From Reticulitermes speratus (Eukaryota > Arthropoda > Insecta > Blattodea > Rhinotermitidae), in assembly GCA_021186555.1 (NCBI GenBank), contig JAJKFL010000006.1:40235478-40299477 (forward strand): a stretch of DNA of 64,000 bases, in the 5' to 3' direction. The translations under genes were made by a program, and so were the position numbers. The notes beneath the pieces are model-generated. The model saw only the letters and a program-made list of their open reading frames with translations, did no database searches and was not told the DNA's origin. Below, one piece after another: positions 41,120 through 51,565 of this stretch (its first letter is position 1; the number at the start of each line of letters is the position of its first letter).

Positions 41120-41385
41120 GTAGGGTAATGGAGATATACCTCCATGCATTTCTTTATCTCGGTACTAGTACCGAGGTAAGTGGTCAGTCTCACGTCTCGG
41201 CGTTATATACCGACAAATGAGCTGTTGGAACTCTGTCGATGAGTGGCCCGATGGGCCCCAGAGCCGGCCTGAACGCTGGGAGGAAAGGAAAAAATCTCTG
41301 CTTTAACCTGGAATCGAACTTCGATTGCCAGGTTACCCCGCCCGTAGCCTAGTCAAGATATTACAGACTGAGCAATCCGGGTTTT
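41120..41385 (-). mobile_element. SINE-D, diverged copy
   Basis: Minus strand: a damaged head near 41370, B-box-like GGTTCGATTCCAGG (AAGTTCGATTCCAGGTTAAA), GGCCGGCTCTGGGGCCCATC and the tail around ACCGAGATAAAGAAATGCAT. Confidence 0.65.
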
Positions 41386-41389
41386 CTTT

Positions 41390-42180
41390 CTATGAGGTTT
41401 TGTCGTCAAAATTATGTGGGCATTTCTTGTATCGTCTATCTGAGTGATATACTCAGAACATCGTGTCCCTCTACAAATCACTGCACAAACAAACCAACAG
41501 GTGACATTTACAAACCCTAAAGTCACACATTAAACATCTTCCTGTATGTACTTCGCCCTTCTGTAGGCCAAACAGACACGTGAAAATGTTTCGGAATCAA
41601 TTCTCGGGGACTATGAGATAGATAGGCACGTTAGCTTGACGCAAAAAGCCTATTAGGTCGAAGGAAATACGAACCTTCGCTGAGCGCCTTCGTGTCGCCG
41701 CGTGCCGAGCCAATAGCGGTCGCCTGGAAGAGCCCGCTGCCTGCCGGCTGGGAGCTGCTACCGTAGCACGAGCTCCCTGCGACAAAACACAGACACCTAT
41801 AACGTGCGCTCTAATGCTCTTATTTCATTAATTTAATTAACAACTTCTAATTAAAAGTCACAAATTGACACTGTAGAATAGTGGTCTAACAACAGCACAC
41901 CAAAAAGCGAACTGCGTTTTCCTGTACTCTTACATCCGGCCACCTCATCTCTGATTGGCTTAGATGGTAGATGGGGATAGCTCTCATCTCTAATTGGCTG
42001 TGCTGTTTCTTTACATCATATCCGGTATCTATAGTTGGGCATTTTTTACATTCTTTACATTTTTTTGATATTTGTGGCCTTCTGGTTTCAAAACCGTCGT
42101 TATTGTCAATCGTCGCAAAACAAACCGTCGTAAACCGATGGCTACCTGTATTAGCTACTAGAAAAAGAGAACTCAGATAA
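41390..42180. other. Unannotated spacer
   Basis: No supported gene. A short minus-strand frame at 41597-41785 has no recognisable domain. Confidence 0.45.
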
Positions 42181-42184
42181 AGAA

Positions 42185-42292
42185 AAGAGATTTTCGCTCT
42201 TCTTGGATGTCACGAAACGTAGATCGGTAGTCAGTAACTAAGCACCGATCTACGCTGAGTAACTTCCCAGAAGAACGAAGATATCAAAATTG
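42185..42292. repeat. Foldback: two M1 ends in inverted orientation
   Basis: CGTAGATCGGT (42219-42229) and ACCGATCTACG (42245-42255) form an 11-bp perfect hairpin, with an outer imperfect pairing of TCGCTCTTCTTGG against CCAGAAGAACGAAG. The arm ATCTTCGTTCTTCTGGGAAG, then TTACTCAGCGTAGAT, is the end of the M1 repeat at 48830. This is therefore an inverted pair of M1 ends lacking the GAAAC stem-loop between them. Confidence 0.7.
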
Positions 42293-42414
42293 ATAGTAAA
42301 TGCTGCTTACATAAACAGCATAAAGAAAACGTTGATCACCTAACCTCAGGATGCCCCATTTTGACGAAGAATGAGTACTTAATGAGACACAAGAGAGTTG
42401 GTACACATTTATTG

Positions 42415-42475
42415 TTTTTTTTCCAATGGCTTGACAGCCCCTTGGGGGCCTAGGCCGCCTCATTTTGGTACACAT
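42415..42475 (-). mobile_element. SINE-A tail fragment
   Basis: Minus strand: AAAATGAGGCGGCCTAGGCC, then CCCAAGGGGCTGTCAAGCCA and a poly-A. It is the 3' end of SINE-A only. Confidence 0.75.
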
Positions 42476-43470
42476 TTATATTATTCAATATGCAAAGCAA
42501 TGGGCATCGAAACGACAGATAAATGGTAAACACACACACACACCCAAGCCAGTTTGTGAACATGAAGGCGTGGCAGTGTTATGGAATCAAGGGGTACACA
42601 AGGATAGAGAAGTTACAGCAAATAGGCCAAATATAATAATTAAAAAAAAAAAAAAAAGAAAAAATGTACACTGATAAATGTGGCAATATCAGTTGACAGG
42701 ACTGTCACGCAAAAGGAAGCAGAAAAGACACTAAAACACAAGAGTTTATGTTTAGAGATACGACGAATGTGGAACGTGAAATGTATGATTATACCAGTAA
42801 TAATTGGAGCCACCGGAATAGTAACAAAAGTTTAAAAACAAAAAATTTGGAAGCCATACCAGGAAAACATTCAATATATTCACTACAACAGACAGCTGTA
42901 CTGGGAACATCACATATAATAGGGGAAAGTATTGCAGTCTGAAACTTCAAGCCTGAGCGTGGGGATCTCTGTTGTTTCAAGAGAAGTACCAGGGAGAAAA
43001 GGCCTGTGACAAGAAACAACGAAAATAATAATAATAATAATAACAATAATAACTCGAAGTGATTACACCATTGGCACAGTAAAGTAGCCAAAATGTCCAT
43101 CAAGAATTGACTATAAAATTTGGACTGTCAAAGGGAGAACCAACAACGTATTATAAATATGAGCCACAATCTGCGTTAGAGAGTTTATGACCCGTCCATA
43201 ACAACTGATCGAATTGTCCGTAAAGGCCAGATATATTTATGCTTGACAAAACCATCAAAGAATCATATGTAAGAGATTTATCAATTCCCAACAGTCACAA
43301 CCTTCACAGCACCATCACCGAGAAACTCCAGAAATATACCGACGTACAAGAAGACCTAACAAGGACACAGCAGCTGAACGCCGTCTATATATTACCATTG
43401 ATATCATCCACAAGAAGTACTGTACCCTAAAAATTACACGAAGTTTGAAGCTGCTCAATCTTCGGCTTTG
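42476..43470. other. Unannotated spacer
   Basis: No supported gene. Short CA, A and AAT tracts occur near 42533, 42643 and 43027. Confidence 0.45.
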
Positions 43471-43475
43471 TATAT

Positions 43476-44050
43476 ACAGGGTGATGTAGAAGGAAAGGTC
43501 AATATTTTGGGAGGTGAAAGTATTGGTCATTGTGAGAAAAAAGTTCATATGAATATTTGTCTAATTCTGAATGATTACCGAGATACAGCTGTTTGAATGT
43601 ACAAATACAACAGCATTGCGAATTATAATAAAGAACAGAAATTACTTACTCTTAATTTTACTTTACTTTAAATTTAATGTTTAAATGACAAATTTGTTAC
43701 AGTTCACAATAAACGTCCGAAGATTCCACCCTCAACGTCAATGCATTTTGCAACTCGTGTGCGAAGATCGCGTGTTTTTCGTCTGAGTTGATCTTCACAT
43801 TTCTTTGTGCGGGCAGCAGCATCCAAAATGCGAGAGAGCAATTCATCTCGTGTGTCCACCTTTCTTTTGTACACTTCGCTATTCATCCAACCCCACAAAT
43901 AAATCTAACAGAGTTAGGTCTGTAGATTCAAACAGCCCTATCTCGGTAAAGATTCAGAATTAGACACATGTTCATATGAACGTTTTTTTTCCACAATGAT
44001 CGATACTATCACCTCCAAAAATATTGACCTTTCCTCCTCAATCACTCTTC
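43476..44050. mobile_element. Internally deleted DNA transposon with long inverted ends
   Basis: The left end ACAGGGTGATGTAGAAGGAA, then AGGTCAATATTTTGGGAGGT, is matched in inverted order at 43950-44050 (GGAGGAAAGGTCAATATTTT and onward), giving imperfect inverted repeats of over 100 bp, including TCATATGAA and TTACCGAGATA blocks. Between them lies a transposase C-terminal remnant. The right terminus has lost the ACAGGGTG bases. The end sequence and remnant suggest an IS630/Tc1-related family widespread in insects (inference). Confidence 0.75.
43704..43935 (-). pseudogene. Transposase C-terminal remnant
   Basis: The minus strand gives DLTLLDLF, then after a 1-base shift LWGWMNSEVYKRKVDTRDEL, ending CIDVEGGIFGRLL and a stop. 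The pattern D-L-T-x-x-D-x-F-L-W-G followed by VYKTKV and IDVDGGIFEHLL-like text is the end of a DDE transposase common in insect genomes. The shift lies in a short T run near 43900. Catalytic upstream parts are absent. Confidence 0.75.
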
Positions 44051-44284
44051 ATATTCTAATGCAGAAACCAATAATACTGAAACATGTAGATTTAGAAAAT
44101 TTTTAGCAGAATAATGAAAAGGAAGTCCTTGGTCAGGGACCTGTACTCTTTGAAAGCCAGTTAAACTGCTGTGAGTTGATGATGATGATGATAATAATAA
44201 TAATAATATAATAAAATAACATACTTGGTTTCCATCTCTGCCTACTGTTTGACACCTGGCAGGTAAAAAAGGTAACCTAATCTC

Positions 44285-44517
44285 TGTACAGGCCTGGACA
44301 GGCCCTGAGGGTTCCAGGAGTTTGAGGCTCCCAGATTTCAAGACAATCGGTACATGAAGCCTTACGTACCGGCCGCCTTTACTCCCCAGGTACTCATTTC
44401 TGTTAGAGGCTAAGTCGAACCCAGGGCCATATTGCCATATTCCAGTGACACCATTGGGAATCGAACCCCAGCGACTTTGCGGCTTGCCTCAACTAACTGG
44501 GCCACCGCGTGGACACC
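44285..44517 (-). mobile_element. SINE-C copy
   Basis: Minus strand: CACGCGGTGGCCCAGTTAGT head, GGGGTTCGATTCCCAATGGT B box, then GGCCCTGGGTTCGACTTAGC, GGCGGCCGGTACGTAAGG, and CTCCTGGAACCCTCAGGGCC. Confidence 0.85.
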
Positions 44518-45460
44518 GGGAAGCTAACCCCCCCCCCAAAAAAAAACCCCAGTACATTGTAACAGTATAAGCTCACAGTTACTAAGGAAATGAAGTAGTA
44601 TTCAGCTTTTATGAGATCTGGGTAACCCAAGTCGTATTCAGAAGGGAAATGATCGTGTTGACAGAATCCCAAATTTAGCCCTATGATGCCCCAGCTCTCA
44701 TGTCTTTACACCCCCTTCTTCTAACACTAAATCTTTATTATTCTTCTCTCTTCTTTCAGGCTTTCCAATTGATTTTGAGGAGGGGAAATAAATGTGTAAA
44801 GAATGCATAATTGTTCATCTGTGACGGAAAGGCACAAGAACTCCTTAGTCGAGAAAAACTAATTTCTGATATTCTTTGACAACGTTTGTTGGAGACGATT
44901 TAGCCAATTTAGCCACTCTAACAGCTTCATATGTTCCTACATTATTTACCTGAAAATTCATGACGTGATATGTCCACAATAAGAGAAAAAAATTTCTGAA
45001 AAAAATATTCTGATGGCCAGGTTTAGTTGATATTACTGCAAAACAGGCTAGAGTCTCTAACTACTTTGAGTGGCAAATAAACTGTGACAGAAATATGGAC
45101 ACGGGGAACAAAGTGCTTGGTTTAAAACCACAGGTGGAACAAATTAAGCGAACAGCAAAAATATGTCGACGTAAATTTACAAAGTTCTAGGCATGAAGTC
45201 TCTCCTTTACGGCAGTGAATATTAAACTGTAACCTAAAACGGCTTAAAGGAACTGAATAAACTGAGGTGATTTTCTTGCGGTAAGAAGTATTGAGGCACA
45301 AGTAAGAGTACGACTTAACACAGAAAATAAAATACAAACAAGAACATTTTGAACATGTAACAAAGATGATAAGAGAACGGAAAATACCAGAAAGCAGACC
45401 TCAAGAAAGAAGAAAAAGGGAAGATGTGTATGGAGATGGTAGGGTGTTAATAGGGCAAGA
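44518..45460. other. Spacer with a possible decayed RT tail
   Basis: The right part (45340-45430) reads HVTKMIRERKIPESRPQERR-like text on the plus strand, similar in pattern to retrotransposon ORF2 ends (His-Val-x-x-Met...Pro...Arg-Arg). The match is weak and nothing else is recognised. Confidence 0.4.
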
Positions 45461-45733
45461 GGTCGATTTCAGTGGCCGTGCGGTCTAAGGCGTGGGTCTA
45501 CAGCCCTTCGCTTGTTGGGATTGCGGGTTCGAATCCCGCCGAGGGCATGGATATCTGTCTGTTGTGAGTGTTGTGTGTTGTCAGGTAGAGGTCTCTGCGA
45601 CGAGCTGGTCACTCGTCCAGAGGAGTCCTACCGAGTGTGGTGTGTCTAAAATGTGATTGTGAAGCCTCGAAAATGAGGAAGCCCTGGCCCACTAGGGGCT
45701 GTTGGGCCTTGGGGGAATAAAATAGGGCAAGAG
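45449..45733 (+). mobile_element. SINE-A full copy with 13-bp TSD
   Basis: The SINE (45462-45720) is flanked by the perfect direct repeat AATAGGGCAAGAG (45449-45461 and 45721-45733). Head GTGGCCGTGCGGTCTAAGGC, B box GGGTTCGAATCCCGCC, GGTAGAGGTCTCTGCGACGA, tail ending GGGCTGTTGGGCC and an A-rich segment. Confidence 0.93.
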
Positions 45734-45734
45734 A

Positions 45735-45875
45735 CGATGATGGTGCTTCTGTTACTGGTGTTGGTGATGGTGTTGGTGGTGGCTGCGGTGATGTTGATTT
45801 TGATAGTTTTTGATGGTGGTGTTGGTGATAGTGGGGGTGTTGAAGGTGATGGTGTTGGTGGTGATGATGACGAGT
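45735..45875. repeat. Imperfect GGTGTT/GATGGT simple repeat
   Basis: GATGGTG and GGTGTTGGTGG units alternate irregularly over about 140 bp. Confidence 0.7.
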
Positions 45876-46339
45876 TTGTAAGTTATGATTTCCAAGAAAA
45901 GAGTCTAGGGAATTGATACCGTTTGTCTACCACTGCTCACACATGTAGCAGTGACGTCTGCATTGTTGTCATGTTGGCAGGCGTGCAGCGTCACACACAG
46001 GCAGAGAGGGCTGACAAAAACACGGAGCGCATATATTCAAGTTAAAAAAGGAAGAAAATAAAATTCTTTGTATATCTCTTGCTCCCCTCTCGATATTCTT
46101 GAAGAATATTTCCCCCAGCTCAATTCCTATTACAGCACCACTAAGAATCCACAAAGTCGTCGGATGAATTCACGGCGGGAGATGCGCGCAACCTGACAGC
46201 CGATTTGACGTCAGCGCTCTTTGATTCGGGCCGCAGTGCCCCTTAGCACAGTATTTGCCAGATCTGAGCTTCTCACAGCGGTGCTGGTAAGTCGTGTGGG
46301 ACATGATGTCGTATAGAGTACCTATCATTCATAGGAGCT

Positions 46340-46772
46340 TACTACCTGCCACAGGATAATCCAAAACCTTGGCAGGTGTAAACCAATTTACACGGCGTCA
46401 TATCCCACAAGACTAGAATTTTCAGCTACTATCTGCCACAGGATAATCCAAAATTCTGGCAGGTGTATACAAACCTACACGGCGTCATATCCCACAAGAC
46501 TAGAATTTTCAGCTACTATCTGCCACAGGATAATCCAAAATTCTGGCAGGTGTATACAAACCTACACGGCGTCATATCCCACAAGACTAGAATTTTCAGC
46601 TACTATCTGCCACAGGATAATCCAAAATTCTGGCAGGTTTATACAAACCTACACGGCGTCATATCCCATAAGACTAGAATTTTCAGCTACTATCTGCCAC
46701 AGGATAATCCAAAATTCTGGCAGGTTTATACCAACCTACATGGCGTCATAGCCCACAAGACTAGAATTTTCC
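46340..46772. repeat. 87-bp minisatellite, about 5 copies
   Basis: Unit AGCTACTATCTGCCACAGGA, TAATCCAAAATTCTGGCAGG, TGTATACAAACCTACACGGC, GTCATATCCCACAAGACTAG, AATTTTC. The first copy is the most diverged (CAAAACCTTGGCAGG); the later copies are almost identical. The last unit ends in a run of T. The open frame across it is an array artefact (87 is a multiple of 3). Confidence 0.95.
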
Positions 46773-47390
46773 GCATGTCATTTTTTTTTTGTAATTTGAC
46801 GATACTGTCAGTAAATATAGAGCGATGAATGAGTGGGTAACATTAATGAATTGGAAAGGATGTGGAAGGATGCAGTGGTAACGTAATTTAAGCGAAAACC
46901 CTGTGCTATTTTCATAAAATTCTTCCTTAGACCTCCAAGTACATTTCGTAGCACGTAAGGCTTGGCTTGGCTATCGGCTTAAGGACAGATCTGTACAGTG
47001 TACGGATGACGCATTATGTTGAGCAGGTACAGTGTGTGGAACAGCAAGAAGACCACATTTTTATCGCGTCTTTATCTCCGTAAGCTTTCGACTTATATTC
47101 GGTTATGTCGACATAAATTAACCTAAGGAACATTCTGTCGTTTATGGCTTTTTTTTTCTAAAACACCCTGTATAACATAACGTTGCAAAGGAAAGAATAC
47201 TAAAAGTCAGCACAGTACAGATATCAATTTGCAAAGACGATCGCACGATATCATGATGAAAATATAACCTTATTACATAATGTATAAATATAAACATGGC
47301 ATTGTAATTTGTTTATGTCATTAAGAATATTGAGTCGAACTAGGTTATAACGTCATGAGAGGGACTGAATAGTTTATGTCGTTATAATCA
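46773..47390. other. Unannotated spacer
   Basis: No gene is seen. ATTCGGTTATGTCGACATAAATT near 47098 is reminiscent of pogo-like ends but no paired terminus was established. Confidence 0.4.
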
Positions 47391-47394
47391 AGTG

Positions 47395-47522
47395 TCGTTA
47401 TAACCGAGGAGTATAATGTTATGGCTAACGGTGAGGAATTAATTGGTATCACCGAATATCTGACGTTATAGGCCAGGTGTCGTATAAACCGATGTCGTTA
47501 TAACCGGGTTCTACTGTATATT
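47395..47522 (-). mobile_element. Pogo-like DNA element end
   Basis: Minus strand: TACAGTAGAACCCGGTTATA then ACGACATCGGTT. CAGTAGAACC(C)CG-type ends are known from Tc1/pogo-related elements with TA targets. The same kind of end occurs at 52850. The opposite terminus was not found with confidence. Confidence 0.55.
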
Positions 47523-48555
47523 GGCCTGATGATGAACCGAGAGGGTCAAAAACTGCGAAGGAAGTAAAGTTTATTGTAGTTTTGTATGTAATGTTAGCTG
47601 TATGGACTGAGTGACAGAACCGGTAATTATTTTAATATTATATTTCCATCTATGTCAAGTCTTATAACAGGTCCCTTTTCTTCAAGTTTTTCGACTAAAA
47701 CTTGTACCCCCACGCTTTCAAATTGCTTGAACATCATAACAAACAAACAAACAGACAAACAAACAAACAATGGATAAAATAACAATTCCTGTCATCTCTC
47801 CTTGCCTGCAAAAATCACTTCCTGCCCTGCCGTGTCAAATAACAGGGGACTGATCCCACAAAAAAACAGAAATGACGATTACAGGAATTTTAAATACCAA
47901 GCAGAGGCAACCAACAGGCAACATGTATAACGCAGCGAGGTGATCTGGGAATTTACAAGCGGATAGTCGCGGGGTAGTCACGAGGCCCTCGCCTTTTGCA
48001 TTCATACCGAAAAACGACAAATCAGACTCAGTGAACACAAAAGTGCTTGTCACTCTAAAACCGCTACGGTCTTGTCTAATTTCAAACACACAATAATGTC
48101 AAGTTTCTTCAAACTTAAGGCTTCTGTCTTTTATTATTAAGGTACCCGGTTTCAATTCCGGCCTGCACACTGACTGTGTTGACTGAGTTTTCAGAGTATT
48201 TTTTCAGTCTTCGCAGGCAAATGGTGAGACTATTTCAAATTAAACCACAACAGTTTCCTTTCAAATCCTTTAAAATCTGTTACTGATCAACTCATTATTC
48301 AACGTCTGAAGCACCGACAGCCTCGTCAAATACACCACACAAAATGAACAAATGACAGTTTAACTGGATTACAATTAAAAATTAGCCGCGAAGCAAACGG
48401 TTAGCACAGCGACAAAACACGCTAACATATGAGGAGGAGGTACAAGAAGTATCATCCTTTTATTCTTTCAAAAGTCCACTTAAAAGCCACAGCACACAAG
48501 AAAATAAATTCTCCTGCCATATCTTGGCAATTTAAAAATTTATTGAGATAAAAAC
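47523..48555. other. Spacer without a recognised gene
   Basis: A partial stem-loop motif (CCTGATGATGAACCGAGAGG, then GTCAAAAACTGCG) lies at 47524-47562. There is a CAAA-type microsatellite at 47742-47770. Confidence 0.4.
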
Positions 48556-48559
48556 CAAA

Positions 48560-48795
48560 TTACAATCATCAAAACACAACGTATATTATTCATAGACACA
48601 TACAGCTACGTGTTTCGACTAATCACGTATCTATCATCGGGCTCTACACATAAGAAGATGGAAAGTAAAATTTAAAACTGAAATTTTATTTTTTTATTTT
48701 CTTATGTGTACAGCACAATGTTAGATATACGATCAGCCGAAACGTGTAGCTGTATGTGTCTATGAAGAATATATATATGTGTGTTTGTTTGACGA
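48560..48795. repeat. Inverted pair of stem-loop motif repeats (family M4)
   Basis: The left unit on the minus strand reads GCCCGATGATAGATACGTGA, then TTAGTCGAAACACGTAGCTG and TATGTGTCTATGAATAATAT. The right unit on the plus strand reads CACAATGTTAGATATACGAT, CAGCCGAAACGTGTAGCTGT and ATGTGTCTATGAAGAATATA. They are head-to-head around 48690. Confidence 0.8.
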
Positions 48796-48829
48796 TTACA
48801 AATTGCGTGATTTCGGGCTTCCGCCGCAT

Positions 48830-49055
48830 TGTAAATGAGATCTTCGCTCTTCTAGGAAGTTACGCAGCGTAGATTCGTAGCTATTTACCGACGTTTCGGG
48901 ACAACCTGTCGGCCATATCTTAAAAGGTCAAGTAGTCAGAGTCTGCTTGACCCTTGAAGATAAAGCCGATAGGTTGTCCCGAAACGTTGATACATACCTA
49001 CCAATATAGGCTACGTAAGATCCTAGAAGAGCGAAGATTTCGATTGTAAGTTGGT
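48830..49055. repeat. Inverted pair of M1 repeats
   Basis: The left unit (48830-48940, minus) and right unit (48945-49055, plus) both contain the DACCTTTTAAGAT/GACCCTTGAAGAT segment, GGTTGTCCCGAAACGT and the outer AGAAGAGCGAAGAT block. The symmetry centre is about 48942. Single M1 copies occur at 25505 and 29790. Confidence 0.85.
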
Positions 49056-49299
49056 TTTTATCCCAGTATGTGCAACATAACGGAGATGAATCGGCTTAAG
49101 ATAGAAATTTATTGTTTTTCAACCATGGCAAGTATGATACGACAAAAATTCGGAAGGAAAGTTTAACTGTTGATCAACACTTGGCAAAGAAAGAATTATG
49201 AAGTAGGAGTATATAGGTAGAAAAATTTGTAAAAACTATCAGCTTTGTTTATTTTATTCATTTTGGTTTTATCCGACAAATGTACACTTTTATTTTCTA

Positions 49300-49390
49300 T
49301 TATTCAATACATTTATTTCATTGAAGATGGCCCAAAATGTTTCGAACCTTATATGAGGTTCATCTTCAGGGATATCTGTTTTAAATTATA
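49300..49390 (+). repeat. Dispersed stem-loop motif copy, palindromic
   Basis: CATTGAAGATGGCCCAAAAT, GTTTCGAACCTTATATGAGG, TTCATCTTCAGGGAT. TGAAGATG and CATCTTCA flank a palindromic GAACCTTATATGAGGTTC core, so both strands carry a partial motif. Confidence 0.5.
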
Positions 49391-49580
49391 CCAGCCCTTC
49401 TTCAAAGGTACATGTTAGGTTATTCACTTTAAAATGTTGTCTTTGTCGTCTTGGTTACTGAAATTAATGTTAAAATACTTAAGTTAAAAAAAGTTAAAAT
49501 CTGTTTCTAAGATATATAAAATATTATTTTGTAGAATATTCAGTTAGGCAGAACGAAGTTGTAATAGTAATTCTGTATAT
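49391..49580. other. AT-rich spacer
   Basis: Nothing recognised. Confidence 0.4.
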
Positions 49581-49582
49581 AT

Positions 49583-49665
49583 ATACAGGGTATACACAAA
49601 AGAATGGTGCGGATTCCCTTTATTCACCATTGAAACCGCACCATTCTTTTGTGTATCCTGTGTAT
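49583..49665. mobile_element. Hairpin MITE, copy 1
   Basis: Inverted arms ACAGGGTATACACAAAAGAA+TGGTGCGG and CCGCACCATTCTTTTGTGTA+TCCTGT enclose about 23 bp. It sits in a TATATATA tract, consistent with TA target use. Confidence 0.85.
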
Positions 49666-49675
49666 ATATATATAT

Positions 49676-49760
49676 TACAGGGAATACACAAAAGAATGGT
49701 GCGGTTTTAATAGTGTTCACTATTACAACGCACCATTATTTTGTGTATGCCCTGTATATA
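49676..49760. mobile_element. Hairpin MITE, copy 2
   Basis: Arms ACAGGGAATACACAAAAGAA+TGGTGCG and CGCACCATTATTTTGTGTAT+GCCCTGT enclose an AATAGTG...CACTATT inner hairpin. It is the same family as copy 1, separated from it by only a TA microsatellite. Confidence 0.85.
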
Positions 49761-50039
49761 TATATATCAGGTTGTGTGTTCGCTTGTGGATGTTTGGGAC
49801 AGTACTAACTGTGGTGTGATAGAACGGGATATACGAAGTAGGTAGGTCAATGTCACGTGTTGAAGTGACGTCTCTGTGTCTCGCAAATGAGTCGAAATAT
49901 TGGGTTGTACGTATTCTGCTGTGTTTTTTTCTTGTACATAAAATTTATGAGCTTTGTGGTGGTGCATTTCCGCTTTCCAGATTTGTTTGAAGTATGTTGG
50001 TAGAAGTGAAGACGGTGTAACAGGCAAAGGTATAAATGT

Positions 50040-50285
50040 AATAATACTGCGTATCCCGGGTCAGTCCATGTGGGATTTGTGGTGAACAAAGTGGCACTGG
50101 GACAGGTTTTCCCCCAAATTTTTCGGTTTTCCCCTGTCAATTTCATTCCACCGGTGCTCCATTACTTGGAAAAATTAAAAAAAATGATCATTTTTCATCT
50201 TCATCACAGGGTTGCACATTAAGCCTTAAGGCTGCGGTGCTTCCGTAGCTTCTGCTGCGGGGCCCTTCACCACAAAAAATATATT
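50040..50285 (+). mobile_element. SINE-B, 5'-truncated
   Basis: Starts inside the head (TATCCCGGGTCAGTCCATGT) and continues through GGCACTGGGACAGGTTTTCC, CCCCTGTCAATTTCATTCCA and TTCATCACAGGGTTGCACAT to GGGGCCCTTCACCACAAAAA. Confidence 0.85.
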
Positions 50286-50590
50286 GCGTGGTCTTAACAC
50301 AGGTTATGCAAGCACCCACATTTTTTTCTATTATTGTGTACATAGCTAATTTGTCAGATGAATTGTTCTTACATTGTAACCATCGTTGAGCGAGCTTTCA
50401 ATGTCTCTCTCTATATTTAAAGTGACATTTCAATCGCCGAAGCAAATCGGATCTCGTGATCACTTGCGTGACGTTTCAGGAGGCAGGACCTTCACTCAGA
50501 ACAGGACTGACAGCCACCGTCAGCTTGTCCAGTAACGTCTCTGCAGACAGCTGTGTTCTTTGGTATCCGAGTGTCATCAACTACAATACA
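50286..50590. other. Unannotated spacer
   Basis: No gene or repeat family recognised. Confidence 0.45.
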
Positions 50591-50594
50591 GTAC

Positions 50595-50725
50595 TAATCT
50601 CTTCTTGGACTGCTTGACCGTAAAGATGGAGGCACTACACCTTTCCGAAACGTCGATAAATATTTACCAGTCAACAAGGCGGAACACCCCAGAGTATCTG
50701 AATCTTCATCAACACTGCTGCTAGA
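50595..50725 (+). repeat. M1-related repeat with stem-loop motif
   Basis: CTTGACCGTAAAGATGGAGG, CACTACACCTTTCCGAAACG, TCGATAAATATTTACCAGTC, then AAGGCGGAACACCCCAGAGT. The stem is GGAGG against CCTTTCC (imperfect). The downstream order resembles M1 (ACCAGTC...CCCAGAG). Confidence 0.65.
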
Positions 50726-50769
50726 ATCTAGTCTCCCACATTACTAATTATGATTAAATAACACATTCG

Positions 50770-51245
50770 TCGATCAGATTTTTTATTGAGAAGTTAATAG
50801 TCACCCCGATAATCAAGAAATTATCCGAGTTTTATGTAACGTGAAAGCTAAAGACAGTTACTAAATAACCTGAAAATGTGACATTGCAAGTACTTTGGGA
50901 CCACAGCAACAGATATAAATTGTGTGACTGATGAAATCAGGAGCAGATTAAGTACGAAGAATGATTGCTACCAATCAATTTATAATATCTTATCTTACGG
51001 TCTGCTCTTTTAAAAAATTTAAAAATTATAATACACTAATTAATAGTCTCCATAAGCAGAGTTTTCATTGAAAAGCTACTAGTTCCTCATCTAGTCAAAA
51101 AATCTGTCGCCTTTTATGGAACCCGACGGTCCATTACTTTGTTTACACGAATCCGCCATTTCTACCTGTTCCGAGTCAGATGAATTCAGCCCACGTCCTT
51201 CTATTCTATTTCTTAAAGACCCATTTTAATATTATTCTTATCTAG
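50770..51245. pseudogene. Two opposed fragments of the non-LTR retrotransposon
   Basis: 50880-51015 (plus) reads YFGTTATDINCVTDEIRSRL, the decayed [20 protein letters not shown] segment of the 15.2-kb element. 51045-51240 (minus) is its 3' UTR (GTTCCATAAAAGGCGACAGA and TTTTTGACTAGATGAGGAAC). They are in opposite orientation and probably come from separate insertions. Confidence 0.65.
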
Positions 51246-51359
51246 GCCTAGGTATGCGAAGTAGTATATTGAATTCAGGATTTTATATCAAATTGCACAG
51301 ACATACACAGAACTATAAAGTGCGACACTGGGTCTGTCATATTAATGTAGACCACAGAG

Positions 51360-51550
51360 TAAGGATGTGCGAGAAAAGGGTGCCTAGGGAGATATTTCGA
51401 CCTAAGAGGGAGGAAGTAACAGGGGAATAGAGACAACTGTATGACGAGGAGCTTCATGATTTATAACACTCACCACGTATTATTAGGATGATCATATGAA
51501 GGAGATCTGAATGGGCAGGGCATGTAGCACGTATGGGCGAGAAAATAAAT
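51360..51550 (+). pseudogene. Non-LTR retrotransposon C-terminal fragment
   Basis: GTGCCTAGGGAGATATTTCG, ACCTAAGAGGGAGGAAGTAA, then ATGACGAGGAGCTTCATGAT and GGGCAGGGCATGTAGCACGT match 15745-15905 with stops. It leads directly into the GATA microsatellite. Confidence 0.7.
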
Positions 51551-51565
51551 TTATATAAATTTTGG

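Noticed and set aside
41597-41785. Possible upstream ETS exon or small gene on the minus strand
   Set aside because: The frame starts at a non-ATG or weak start, is basic and low complexity, and lacks the acidic PEA3 activation motif or convincing splice sites.
45969-46154. Small membrane-like peptide on the minus strand
   Set aside because: Isolated 61-codon frame without recognisable family, regulatory context or splice support.
46463-46828. 121-codon frame over the 87-bp repeat
   Set aside because: Repeat artefact, because 87 is a multiple of three. It ends in a T run outside the array.
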